Shown here: positions 21,640 through 32,596 of the stretch, piece by piece
How positions within the stretch are numbered: position 1 is the stretch's first letter
Layout of the letters: the number at the start of each line of letters is the position of its first letter
Source of the DNA: Ceratothoa steindachneri
Taxonomy: Eukaryota > Arthropoda > Malacostraca > Isopoda > Cymothoidae
Direction: 5' to 3'
Length of the DNA stretch: 64,000 bases
Assembly: GCA_963969495.1 (NCBI GenBank)
Contig: OZ018326.1
Location: 152,396,306-152,460,305, forward strand
The notes under the pieces: model-generated
What the model saw: only the letters and a program-made list of their open reading frames with translations
Databases searched by the model: none
Told to the model about the DNA's origin: nothing
Translations under genes and position numbers: made by a program

Positions 21640-23130
21640 TTCACTAAATAAGAGGACCCCTCTTGTAGAAGCTAGTCAGTAGGATTCGGGGTAAGTTTTG
21701 CCACCTCCCTTCCTCAACCCTTTCTCCAGGAAGGCGGTTTAACCATTTTGGACCCTGTGTTCCGAGCAACATTCTTCGTGGGCGTTTTCTCCACATTCTA
21801 AAGCCGGGATGCTGCTTCGTCAGCGCTTACATTACGTTGCGGGGTCGGAGAAGCTACTGAAGGAACTTCACTTCCAGATGACCCTTTACCAAACTATTTT
21901 CGCAAACTCCTTTTTGCCCTCGCTTAGTGTACGGATACTGCCCCTGGTTTGGATGATATCTCTTTTTGCCAGGCTCAGATGCCAACCTTGAAGCACCGTC
22001 TCTAACAGGCTCTTAACAGCGTTTCTTTTTATGCCCAAAGCCACGGATTTAGGTTTTCTTTGGCCAAAACGTGGTACACTCGCACCCTTTCCGTAAGGTC
22101 GCTTGGACCCCATCGTGGATTTTCTCCGCTCTGTGACGTTCAGCATTTGGGGTGTTGTTAGGGCTACCCTTTTAGTGTTCTATTATTCCTTTATAGGCTC
22201 AACTCTCTGATTTTCAATGCGAGTTTTATTCATCTGAATCCATAATACTACGGCGGAGGGTAGATTTGATCTACTACACTCATCTCTGCTTGATGATTGG
22301 TGCCTTCTGCACGTCCCTTATAGAGATCATCGATGCATGAGAGATGCCACTCGTTTTATGTAGCTCATTCTTCTCTTGTACGAGCGGTTCCAGTGTCTCC
22401 TATATTTGCCAACGGCCCTTATTTCTTCTTTGGACAATCTCCAAGGTGCCTGTGCCGATGAAAAGTGCCAATCATGTTCTAAACTTTGAGTTTTTAGAAC
22501 TACGAAACTTCTTCAAAATTTGGTGGAACTCTTAGTCCGGAGCTGCCTATGGTTATGCCCAGGACACAACCTTGGATGATACCACCTTTAAACCTTTGTT
22601 GCTATGCCTCTGCACCCCAAGCTTTTATAATATTGAGAGTATTGCGTTAGTATTTATTAGAGCAAATATTTCGTCACACTGGTCGTTTCGATGTACACAG
22701 AGGACACCAAGTCCAAAGGGGTAGTTGTCTTCCATGCTATACACCTCTCTCCCTTGTTCAAAGCAAACAATGCTCTTTGGGGTGCTGAATCTCTCTTCAC
22801 AGTCGAACTGGTTGTAATACACCGCTCGTTACGGGGGATTAGGTGTTGCTGCCTGTTTACTGACCAATTTGTAATTCATAACGACTCATAAAGTAGTACC
22901 CTAAAAGTATTGGAATCTTCACATTCCCTAGTTCGTAGTATCCGTGAAGCCATAATCGCTGAGAGTTAGAGAGATGTCTAGATTGTCTACTGTGGGCTTC
23001 CTGGTGATGTGTGGGTTTCTGAATACGAGCGCGCTGACGAGGGCGCAGGCTGTCTAGACAGACCTAGCAATCGGACTGGCATTATACTCTTCCCTACTTT
23101 GACTACATAACAGGAATGAGGTCATCCCTT
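21640..23130 (+). pseudogene. I/Jockey-type element copy B, strongly decayed
   Basis: Nucleotide similarity to copy A in the same order. The stretch GTGACGTTCAGCA-TTGG-GTG at about 22135 matches 18821. VELVVIHRSLRGIR at about 22803 matches the RNase H of copy A near 21180. YCGLPGDVWV-E-ERADEGA at about 23000 matches its VPGHV region, and the closing FPTLTT matches LPHTDY. Endonuclease sequence is missing. It is more mutated than copy A and has no usable reading frame, so copies A and B are tandem relics of one family with copy B 5' truncated. Confidence 0.5.
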
Positions 23131-24185
23131 CTGGCTGAATGACAAAAAAGATGAGAGACGGTTGATAGCAATTTAAAGTTTCGTGCTTTTTACCGAGAAT
23201 TTTCGTTTTGACCTACCGCCAATGCATCGACAGTAGAGAGTAATTTTGGAGCGCCTTCGAATCGCAGATATCCGCGAGATGCAACGTTATTTGATGGCGC
23301 GCTTCACTGAACCTTTCGGTCAAGATTGCTGGTCTTACCGGTGCTAAATAGTTCCCTCTCTCATATTTGAAAATAAACAAATTATTCATTATTTTGTGCA
23401 TTTAATGGGCTGGTCATTCATACATTTTTTGTGCCTGGGCGTTTTCGTCATTGCAAATATTGTAGTAAGAGAGTGCAAAGGAGAGAGATTGAAGTTGAGG
23501 TATTAGAATTCTTTTACGTAATGTACCTAGGTTGATTTAATCTGGGTTAGGGAGGGTAGGGCATCATAAAAGGAAAGTATTTTTTGTCGTTATTTTCTAG
23601 GGATCGAACCCTGTGGCTTTAAGTTTTTCTTCCTTTTTTATGGCGCACCTAACAAATTTTCTAGTGCTCCTCTTCTTTTTTTCCCCCCCTTTTATTCGCC
23701 TCTTTACTTCTCTCCCCCCTACGTTCCATTTACCATCCCCTTTTGGAAGAAAGACTTGGACACTGAACATGAAAACACAAAGAAACTGAAGACAACTAAA
23801 AGAAAACGGAAGGACGAATGTTGGTAAAAATCCTCATGGACGATAAATACACATATGAGAATTCAGGTGAAAGATATAATAAAGAAAAAAAAAAAGTTGT
23901 GAAAAATTCTTAGTATTTTCGACTCTATTTCGAAAGTAATCGGCATTTTTTAAGCACCATATGGCGACTGCCACCAAGAACGTAGGTCACCGTAATAATA
24001 AATTTAACATATTACTAAGGTACATTTAAAAGAAGCAGAAATGCAAAAAAATAATAATAAACAGACTAAACAAAACAACAAAGCAACAGCAAGTTAAACG
24101 ACAAACAAAAAGGAAAAACAAACCAAACAAAAAACAAGCGAAACAACCACAAAATTGGAAAAAAACAGAAAAGGAAGAAAACTAA
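23131..24185. other. AT-rich sequence, no gene
   Basis: Includes a purine-rich stretch (23760-24190). A tRNA B-box-like GGGTTCGATCC on the minus strand near 23605 has no A box at the right distance. Nothing else recognised. Confidence 0.4.
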
Positions 24186-24189
24186 GGAA

Positions 24190-24740
24190 GTAGGCTCCGT
24201 TGCTGGGGCGAAGCCCGCCCCCCCCCCGGCACAGGAGTATGCGATCAGCACCGAACAGTCAAATAAAATGGGGGAGGCCAGCCTCCTCCATGAAGTTCAT
24301 AAGTCGACAGGTCTATGTGCACGAAGAAATCCCAATCACAAGGGAAAAGAGGTAGCGACCACGCTCATCCCGGTACCAGGGCAGGTAACGTGCGCGAAGA
24401 TCCGCCAGACTGGGACATTCAACATGAATGTGCCGAACTGTCTGGAGGACAACGTAGTCGTGGCAGTAAAGCGGAGGCGAGCGCTCCATCAAATGGCGGT
24501 GCGTCCCACGAGTGTGCCCAATTTGGAGACCACAGAAAGCAACCTGAAGCCGTCGCGGCATTGGTGGCTATGTCCATGGGAACAGTCGCAGCGCGATGAC
24601 ACGCAACTCTAAGTTCCCATCGGCCGTCTCCCATCTTCTTTGCCAGGTAGCCCGGGGGCCTGACCCGATTCTCGCCATGTAGTCAATGTGAGGAAGAGCG
24701 AAAAACTGAGGACAACTTAGGGAACCATAAAAACAATACA
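24190..24740 (-). pseudogene. 3' end of a Jockey-type ORF2 (after RNase H)
   Basis: The minus strand reads LPHIDYMARIGSGPRATWQR RWETADG, then in another frame LQVAFCGLQIGHTRGTHRHL, MERSPPLYCHDY, RHIHVECPSLADLRARYLP and finally MNFMEEAGLPHFI. This is the typical C-terminal module of Jockey-type polyproteins: 'LRIGHTrlTH-hLm', then a zinc-like 'C--C-----tveHll-eCp' and a short helical end. Relative to that pattern the second Cys of the finger reads Y. There is at least one frameshift and one stop. It is related to copies A and B (same LPH-DYM-RI block) but in opposite orientation. Confidence 0.65.
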
Positions 24741-25119
24741 TGATTAGAATAACTCTCAGGAACGCTAGAAGTAATAGGTGGTAAAGAACACAAGCATAGG
24801 TGAAATATATAGCAAAAAGAATTAAAGCGTTGAAATGGAAATCCCCAAGATACATTAATAGGAGAAACGACAGAAAATAGACAAAATAAATCATAAAATG
24901 GACATTTTTATAAATAAAAAGACCGAGAACAAGATCCTCGCAGGAGGAGACCTGAGGGTGAAATCTGATTAATGTAACCTTGTATTCTCGAGCGGTTGTT
25001 CGTGATCAATTGAAGCTTTTAAGGGGGCGGGGCTTTGTTTATCCTTAGGATGAAACTATGATAAAAATTATTTTTATAACGAAAAACATTAATACCACTG
25101 AAGAACAATTTTGTTTACA
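24741..25119. other. AT-rich spacer
   Basis: Nothing recognised. The minus-strand ORF over 24568-24894 is only partly the Jockey tail; its first half is a hydrophobic low-complexity translation. Confidence 0.35.
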
Positions 25120-26262
25120 GCTTCAAGGTTCTCAGGGAAATGGTGAAGCTAACTATTTAGGAAATGAAGTTTGAGACTCATGTTAGATCCAAGAATATGA
25201 AAAGCAAACAAAATTCTGGCAGCCAAATCCTCATAGTTATTGGTCTTTTCGTTATCCAGCAAGTTTTGTATAATCGCCACGAATGACGGCCACGCTGTCT
25301 TCTTCTTGACATTCATCTTTCTAACAAATTTCACATCACGTACAATGCCATGAGTTTGAGGTCCATCAAATACGCCTGCTTTGATTTTTCTAAAAGACAA
25401 AACAGGAAAGGCAGAAACTATGTGCTAGAAGCATTCCCTGTCAGGACTCAATGTCTTCACAAACTGTTTCATCAAGACAAGCTTGACAAGGAGTGGAGAA
25501 AATGATTTTCTCTCAACTGACGATCAGATCATTCACAATGTTTGGCATTTCTGATTCCAGAGTTTCACGGACCTTCTGGCTCCAGTGTTTGGCTCGAGCT
25601 CGATTATGCCACATGAAAAGATACCATGGGAACTTAATGAAACCTTTCTGTTAGGCAAGGATGAAGTTGACCATTTTTAGGTCTACACAACTGATCCATT
25701 TCTTCTCTTGATATTTGAGTAAGTCAATGACCAGTTTTATGTCGTCATGTGTTTCTCGAAAATACACCGAGTGACCAACTAGGACTGCACTAAAAACATT
25801 GCCATTGTGCAAGAGAACACACTTAAAGCTGCGCTCAGAATTATCTAAAACCAATCTCCATTCCGGAGGGTTATACGAGGCAACTCCAACCTAGCTATAA
25901 TACCTTGGATATCGTGGCAGTAAACAAATTGTTCGTCTTCTGAAAAAAGTTCACAAAAATCTGGTCTCGTATTCTGAAATATGAAACCTTTGTCGAGTTA
26001 TCAAGGTTTTCTTTCATTTGCCTAAGAATAGCTCCGGTGCTTCCATGCAGAGTGCCAAATCACGTGCTGTTATTCAGTTCAGCCTAAGTAAAACGTTGAG
26101 GGGCTGATGAATGGTTTGCATTAGATGACGAGTTTTCGGAAGCTGAGACTATGTCTTGAAACTCCTTGTCAGATTTGCTTCTTTCATCTTTAGAGGAAAC
26201 ATAACCATTAAAAACTAGAACTGGGGCTTCCTCAAATGGCTGAATAGGTCGAAGTGCTGAGA
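25120..26262 (-). pseudogene. Family X copy 2: nearly full-length but broken
   Basis: The minus strand gives, in order and across frames: an acidic/serine N-terminal segment ending APQRFT; LNNSTXFGTLHGSTGAIL; FRIRDQIFVNFF; then VLDNSERSFKCVLLHNGN; the block HSVYFRETHDDIKLVIDLL; KKWISCVDLKMVNFILA; a tract with MVSFHVA; VKLVLMKQFVKTL; FRKIKAGVFDGPQTHGIV; LGSNMSLKLHFLNS; and FPENLEAV. The recalled family has 'FIDSSKrSLKcVLLHNGN', 'hW-ICvDLKmv-fLLGqQ-GyTKyPCFLC', 'LPPLHIKLGLMKqFVKAL' and 'MSLKvHFL-SHLd-F-eN'. The largest open pieces are 25854-25651 and 25400-25149. The two conserved acidic positions (LDNS and VDLK) could be catalytic in a nuclease-like fold, but that is speculation. The function is unknown. 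Copy 1 lies at 8152-8700 and is not close enough to be a recent duplicate. Confidence 0.6.
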
Positions 26263-26285
26263 GAATACTGGGATAGAAGATTATC

Positions 26286-26352
<67 letters not shown>
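26286..26352 (+). repeat. (GA)n microsatellite
   Basis: About 30 GA units, an expansion of the GAGCGAGAGAGAGAC stretch that begins the other LTR copies. Confidence 0.9.
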
Positions 26353-26353
<1 letters not shown>

Positions 26354-26571
26354 GTAGGACTGGAATGCTATGCATCAATTATAGCAGATTAGCTAATTTA
26401 GTATAGCAGTCGGGCAAAATTCGAGTCAAAAATATGTTAATGAGATCGGCTTCTTTTGAAGACAGTTAACTTCCGTTCGAATAAAACGTCCCATATAGCG
26501 AGTCTAATTCTAACAATGGGAGGTTCCGCGAGATGTCATCAACTGTCTAAAATTCACTTCCGGCGGCTCTG

Positions 26572-26580
26572 TATAAATAG
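26572..26580 (+). promoter_or_regulatory. LTR TATA box
   Basis: TATAAATAG in the context CGGCGGCTCTGTATAAATAG. The same site is kept in the other two LTR copies (32839 and 62776), so it is the likely core promoter. Confidence 0.55.
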
Positions 26581-27176
26581 TAAAGCATTGGCCTGGTCAA
26601 AATTACGACGCATAAGGTAAGGCCTGCAGACTCTTATTGCTGGTTGAGTGTAGGCGAAAATTAAGTTGTGATAAATGTTAAATATTGACTAAAACATTCC
26701 TTTGCATTTAATCTTTCATGTTCATTATTTGATTTTTGTTTGTACAGTAGTAAAGATTATTTTGTTTCGCCCAGTTTGATATCCAGAACCTCCTAGATAG
26801 TTGCTTTAATTCTGCCAAGTGTAGCTGTTGTCATAAGTAAACTAGTCATTCTTACGATATTTATTGCCACCCATAGTTAAATTGCACCATTCGAGGCAAG
26901 GCCCAATTGCAGAGTTGCCCTGCGTGATATCTGTTATCCTTTCCGAGACACGGAAAGCAAACGGAGGTCAGGAGATCTAACCTTTCCTACGACATCAAAT
27001 TTTAAAAAACTTTTATTCCCTGGCGTTATTTCTGTCTTTTGGGTAAAGGATCGCCTTCATTGTGCCGCCCTCTGCTCTCTTGATCCTGGATTCTTCTAAT
27101 GTCCCTCTCTCTTGCCTTTAAAAAACTCCGGTTTCTTTTCTCATTTGCTCATTCGCGTCCAATTCTTCTTTCTCTT

Positions 27177-27180
<4 letters not shown>

Positions 27181-27258
<78 letters not shown>
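27181..27258 (+). repeat. (TA)n microsatellite before the primer site
   Basis: About 39 TA units between LTR end and primer-binding-like site. The younger element has a shorter (TA)n at the same place (12051-12069). Confidence 0.9.
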
Positions 27259-27259
<1 letters not shown>

Positions 27260-27270
27260 TCTTATAAACC

Positions 27271-27290
27271 TGGTGTCAGGTTTTGTGTGG
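27271..27290 (+). other. Probable primer-binding site
   Basis: TGGTGTCAGG followed by TTTTGTGTGG. The first ten bases equal the site at 12080 in the other element. It is 276 bases after the LTR end rather than adjacent. Confidence 0.45.
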
Positions 27291-27875
27291 TTTGATTCTG
27301 GCTATCATAAAACTGTGGAGAAACAATTTACTTGCATAAGCTTCTTATAATTAAATTTTGTTTTCATTATTTCATTGACATTTGAATTTATTTATTTATA
27401 AGTTTTGAAGAATTTTTATTTTTTGTTTGTGACTGTGCTTCGCTAATTTCCCCCAGCGGAATTTATGTTTCTTTCAAGCCCATATAATCTGCCATATTTG
27501 AAAGATTCAGTAGGAATTGCATTTTTTTAAGCGTACTTTAAGGTGTAAGACGCTGAGGCTATATCGTTTCAATCACAGCAAGGCTAAAATAAGGAGATAT
27601 TTCTAAAATCTCGACTTCAACGAAGAAATTATTCCGAGTGAGCGAACGGAATAAAATTCGAATCGTGCGAAATATTTAGTTGGTTTTTTTTATTGTCTTT
27701 TTTTTGTGTGATTTTACTTTCGGGTTAAGCTCAAACCCTTTTGTACTTCCTTTAGTGCTTTCAAGTGAAATTAATCTAGTGAATTACGATTAAATTGTGT
27801 TCGACAACCCCGCTACGTTCTTCTGTTGTTTTTTATTTTTTTATTTTTGCGTAAAAGTTTTGTGAGTACGACAGC

Positions 27876-28970
27876 ATGCCGTCTTTCGAAGTTTTCAAAG
27901 CACAAGGTGAGTCTCTTGGATTGAATGGAAAGGATTTAATGGCGTACATCCAAGAGGAAGAGAGAGCAGTAAGAGCGGAAAGAAGGGAATGAGAAAAGAA
28001 AGATCATGAAGAGAGAGCGAAAGAAAGAGAAGAAAGAGAGAAAATTCATTTGCATGAACCAGAAATAACCAGGGCCAGAAACGAAACGACTTCAATTACT
28101 TCTAGGACCGAAGTTCAACAAACTGTACCCATAAAGTTGCCTGTTTTCAAGGAAGGAAGAGATTTCGGTTCATACCTCACTCACTTCGAGAAAGTTTTTG
28201 AGGTGAATCATTGAGATATTGAAACAGACGGCGTAGCCAAGTTGTTGCCTTTACTTAGTACCCAGCTCTGAGACATATTCCACGTTAAAAGCTGAATTAT
28301 TTGCTACCTATAACATGACTCCGGACTTTTATCGTGCAAAGTTCCGGCACAGTAGCATACAACCTAACCAAACATTCCGACAGTTTGGATATTCCTTGCA
28401 TCGTATTGTTAATTTCTGGCTAGACGCGCCCAAAGTTCCCCATGAATACGATGCTTTAGTTGACTTTGCCTCAAAGACCCACTCTTAGAGTCACTTCCTT
28501 CAGAGATCAGATCCTTTGTGAAAGACCGGAAGTGCATGACATTTAAAGAGTGCATCGAGGAAGCGGATGTATATACGGCTAGTCATAATTACTATCCAAA
28601 GAAAGGGAAGAAGATTGAACCACACTCTCCCAAAGCAAAGGCCCATAAAACCAAGTTCGTTCTCCACAACGGATAAGTTCATCAAGATGACTGACCCGTC
28701 TAAGCCCTGCCCTTTTCCATGCCAGACAAACGTGGGCTCAAACCCTTCTCCTCTAATTTCCCTGCTTCGTCGTTCCCCAGGAGAACTGTCGTCTGTTACT
28801 CCCGTAGAGTAGAGGGGCATGTGATAATTAATTGCCCTCAGAATTCTCAGTTTAGAGGCGGCTATCCCAACCAGGTGCACAATATAAGATCCACGCCTGT
28901 TCAACCGCCGTCGCATCCAGAAGTACCACTTTCTCAAGCCAACCGAGTCCAGTCGGCCACCAGGTGAACT
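27876..28970 (+). pseudogene. Gag of the longer Gmr1-like element
   Basis: Starts MPSFEVFKAQGESLGLNGKD, aligned with the start of the gag at 12420. An E/R-rich coiled coil (IQEEERAVRAERRE) follows and is broken by a TGA near 27990. A capsid-like region opens with TVPIKLPVFKEGRDFGSYL and HFEKVFEVN, as in SCAN-like capsids of Ty3/gypsy elements. FVKDRKCMTFKECIEEADVY is the helical C-terminal part of it. The single zinc knuckle reads CYSRRVEGHVIINC, with the second Cys changed to R. Several stops and frameshifts. The capsid portion is what the younger element lacks. Confidence 0.65.
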
Positions 28971-29430
28971 TTCTGTTTGACAAAAGCACTCCTGGAGGTC
29001 TCAAATTCGAAACTGGAGTGGTAAACGGTCGCCGGATCTCAACTTTAGTGCGCGACACAGGGTGCACATACATCGTGATATCTGACAGATTACTTCCATC
29101 TGTACCCCCGGATCATGACAAGTTTGCAACAATGCAAAATTACTTGGAGCCCGCTAACATATTCCCCATTGTGAAATGCTACATCGCGTGCGACTAATTC
29201 ACTGGCTGGGCTGAGGTCGTCGCAGCGCCCATCAGATTCTGTGCTTTTTTAATTGGCCAGAGTTCGCGGGTATCTCCCCCATCCTCCGTGGCTCAACCCG
29301 TCACTACCCGAGCTCGAGCAATTAAGGAATCGAAACCGCCCGCACCTCTAGAAACCTCCCGGCTCTTCAGATTGCCTAAATGTCTTGAACGAGGATTTTC
29401 GGAAAAATCAGAAAGATTGCGAATCTCTCC
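28964..29430 (+). pseudogene. Aspartic protease region of the longer Gmr1-like element
   Basis: NGRRISTLVRDTGCTYIVIS carries the catalytic DTG and is followed by a hydrophobic flap region, ending at an in-frame TAA at 29195-29197. It aligns along its length with VSTLVRDTGCTCFIVSDELL in the younger element. The second half, after the stop, is shifted in frame and reaches NEDFRKNQKDCESL, equivalent to NQDFRTEKEECDSL there. Confidence 0.65.
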
Positions 29431-29439
29431 GCCATTCAT

Positions 29440-30700
29440 GGATAAAAGCGCAAAGTAGGACGCAAGAGACCATTAGGGGAAACAAAATAATATCCTTCAT
29501 TGTTAAGGACGACCTTCTTTACTGCGTGTCCTCAGCTGAAAATAGCACAGAGTCCCAAGTATTATGTGTGCCCCGCTCCCATGTCAGACCCATCCTTCAA
29601 ACCATGCACGATAGTCTCTTCTCGGGTCATTTTAGCCACACTAAGACGGTGCAACGGGTCTTTTAATACTTCTATTGGCCAGGTGCATCAGACGAAATCC
29701 TGCGTTATTGTCATTCGTGTGGCATCTGCTAGAAGACCAAAATTAGAGGGCGAGTCAAGCCTGCACTCTTACAGAGGGGCCCATTAATCTCCGAACCCTT
29801 CTCCCGACTGGCGATTGATTTGATCTAGCCGATTCACCCACCTTCCAGTGAGGGTCATAGTTATGTTTTAACTCTCATCGATTTAACCGCTAGATTTTCC
29901 GAAGCTGTGCCACTTAAGAAGATTAACAGCATTTCTTGTGCCGAAGCACTCATCACGATAATCTCCCGTGTTGGGTTGCCGAAAGAGATATTGTCGGATC
30001 GTGGCCGCCAATTTACGTCCCAATTGATGGAATATGTGGACAAGTTGCTTATGATAAAACCGCTGTTTACGACATCATTCCGTCGAGCCGGAAATGTGAT
30101 GTGCGAAAGGTTAAATGGCAGTCTTAAAGCCATTCTGAAGAAATTATGTACCGAGATGCCAAGAGCTTGGCACAGATGTCTTCCGGCAGCTCTCTTTGCG
30201 TATAGAGAAATTCCCCATCGCACCCTGGGTTTCGCTTCGTTTGAATTACTATACGGAAGAAATGTACGAGGCACCTTGAGGATATTAAAGGAAATCCAAT
30301 CCTCGTACTCGTATCTGCTCGAATTACGAGAGGTTGGAGAAATAGCGTATCAAAATGCGGATGTTAACCTGGATAAAATATAAAACTTACTTTGACTATA
30401 AATCTGAAGATAGAAAACTTAAGCCAGGTGAGGAAGTTTTGTTGTTGCTCCCAACAAAAAACAACAAATTACTTAGCCAATAGAAGGGACCCTATCAAGT
30501 GATTGAGAAACGCGGACCAGTCGATTATTTGATTGAAACGCCAACAGGAAGGAAGCTTTTCCACGTAAATCTCTTCAAGAAGTATCACCGACGCGCATGG
30601 TCTAACCAGATTGTGGCTATAGAGGAAGAATCGCTTATGGAGTTTAATTATCCCATGGACTCCATAAGTGTAGTACAAGTCGCTTGCATAGAATAAGACA
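29440..30700 (+). pseudogene. Integrase of the longer Gmr1-like element, located before RT
   Basis: The N-terminal HHCC zinc domain is visible as GHFSHTKTVQRV and CHSCGIC. The core follows: SRLAIDLI with the first catalytic Asp, LPKEILSDRGRQFTSQLMEY with the second, and VMCERLNGSLKAILKKL with the Glu. Then come WHRCLPAALFAYREIPHRTL and FELLYGRNVRG, standard for Ty3/gypsy integrases. The C-terminal part, GPYQVIEKRGPVDYLIE and KLFHVNLFKKYH, is a typical chromatin-side module. Stops sit at about 29665, 29825 and 30380, so no active enzyme is made. The position between protease and RT is the key feature. Confidence 0.8.
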
Positions 30701-30719
30701 GCGAATATCCCCTACACGT

Positions 30720-31840
30720 CTTGCTAGACGCACCTGAACTCTCGTCGGCCGAACTAAAGGTGAGCGACCAACTGTCACCTCCTCAGAAAAGTCAACTGCA
30801 TTCCCTCGTGATACAATTCGGTGACATCATCTCTGCAATCATGGTTGTTCAACGCAATTTAAACACAACATCCAATTGGCCACTCAAGAACCCATCCGAT
30901 CTAAGCCGTATCCGCTGCCCATAGAACTGAGAGAAGCATTTAATGCTGAGGTTGACAAGCTGTTAGATTTGAAAATAAGAGACGTCAAAATCACATTATT
31001 GCTCTCCGGTTGTTATGGATAAGAAACAAGGTGGTTCATACCGGATGTGCATCGATTTTAGGAAATTAAATTCAGCAACCGTATTCGATGCAGAGCCGAT
31101 CCCCGTTATCGACCAGAATCTTCATCTTTTTGAGAACGCCAAATTCATAACCGAGCTGGATTTGTGCAAGGCTTATTATCAAATTGCACTACGAGAAGAG
31201 GTCAAGAAATACACTGCTTTCCTAACTGAAAAAGCGCTGATGCAATTTCGACGACTCTCTTTTGGCCTCGTCACTGCATGCAGTAATTATAATCGGATGA
31301 TGAGAAGGATATTATATGGGTTGCCAAATATATATATTCTACTTTGATAATATTTATGTGGCTACGAATGAGTGGAATCAGCACCTGAATGCTCTACCAG
31401 CACTTTTACAAAGCCTTCAAGAGCATAATTTAACTATTGGTCCCAGTAAGTGTCACTTTGCCTACAATACAATCGACTATTTAGGCTCCCGAATTGGAAA
31501 TAATCAGCTAGCTCCCCAGGAGGATAAAATCCGAGCCATTGTTGAAATGCCCCTGCCCGCGAGCAAGAAGCAATTAAGATCCTTTATGGGTTCCGCGTCC
31601 TTTTACCGGCGCTTTATTCGGAATTTCACCTCACTGTCCGCTCCTTCGTGCGAACTTTTGAAAAAAAAGGCTCCCGAGCACCTCGTATGGAAACCACTGC
31701 CGATTAAGAGCTTTTATCAATTCAAGGGGAAACTTGCGTCTGCACCCATAATACGCTTGCCCAATCCCGAAAAAATATTTGCCATGCGAACAGATGCAAG
31801 CAACGAGGGAATAGGGTGTGTTCTAGTTCAGTACGGGTAA
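30720..31840 (+). pseudogene. Reverse transcriptase of the longer Gmr1-like element
   Basis: A pre-RT block, QLSPPQKSQLHSLVIQFGDI, matches QLTPRQKSQLQELI in the younger element. RT proper: GGSYRMCIDFRKLNSAT, AKFITELDLCKAYYQIAL (first catalytic Asp), FRRLSFGLVTA, then in a shifted frame YFDNIYVATNEWNQHL, where the usual YxDD pair has become FDN. The thumb follows: LTIGPSKCHFAYNTIDYLGS and RSFMGSASFYRRFIRNFT. The region from NQHL to the end is what survives in the younger copy. Frame changes near 30900, 31000 and 31330. Confidence 0.8.
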
Positions 31841-32165
31841 AATAATGAGAGATTTCCCATCGCATATACAAGTCGGAAATTGCTACCACGAGAAAAGAAT
31901 TACGCTCTGATTGAACGAGAGACCCTCGCGATAATCTGGAGAATTTAAAAAATTAAAAGGTTTTTGGTAGGGAAAGAGTTCATAATAGAAACTGGCCATA
32001 AACTTTTATCCCACTTCCGAAGTATAAAAGAACAATAATGATTGTCTAATGCGCTGGAGTTTGTTTTTACAAGAATTCCAATTCAGGATTCTGTATCTTA
32101 AAGGCTCCGATAACTGTATAGCCGATAGCTTAAGCCGGAATCCAGTGAATTCTTCTTCGAACTGA
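31780..32165 (+). pseudogene. RNase H of the longer Gmr1-like element
   Basis: MRTDASNEGIGCVLVQYG is the first RNase H block; a stop follows at 31838. Across later stops there are LLPREKNYALIERETLAIIW, ETGHKLLSHF, LMRWSLFLQEFQF and CIADSLSRNPVN, which ends the ORF. Sequence then runs about 430 bases to the polypurine tract without any integrase. Confidence 0.7.
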
Positions 32166-32582
32166 TCCTGATTAAGAGTAAATTTTCCTAAATTTAAGAT
32201 TGATTTTTTTTTCATGTACACATGCTCATGGAATATATCCAATTAAGTTAAGGGAGCATATACCCTTTTGATTTATTTTCTCTGTATAGTGGACTGATTG
32301 TTTTAACATTATATTGCTTATGGACTCGAGGCAGGTGAGCCTCCTTCTTAAAGGTATTCATTGTTAATTGTGGTTATTGTCGATTATTTCTTTTGTAATA
32401 TTAATCCTTATACATATGTACTCTCCAGTCTCTATATTTGGAATTCTTTTCCTCACGAATTTATTGCCATGCATTTTATTTTTTTCTAAATTACGATGTC
32501 CTGTATACCACCTCTTCGGCCTAGGTGCCACCTTAAGATTGAATTATTATTGGATGGCACTTCTATCTGGAAGTTCCATCTT

Positions 32583-32596
32583 GAGAGGGGAGGAGA
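32583..32596 (+). other. Polypurine tract
   Basis: GAGAGGGGAGGAGA directly precedes the 3' LTR start TGTCAGAG. Confidence 0.6.

Larger units (their letters stand above)
26282..26994 (+). repeat. 5' LTR of the longer Gmr1-like element
   Basis: Starts TATCAGAGA (TGTCAGAGA in the two other copies) and ends CTACGACA. It matches 32597-33789 and 62535-63447. It lacks the central part that the other two copies carry after the TAAGG/TAAGC block, and its GA-rich beginning has expanded to a microsatellite. Confidence 0.8.

Noticed and set aside
23590..23620. tRNA B-box-like GGGTTCGATCC on minus
   Set aside because: No A box at a suitable distance and no foldable cloverleaf.
27099..27350. 83-codon + ORF
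   Set aside because: Its centre is the (TA)n microsatellite read as repeated Ile-Tyr.
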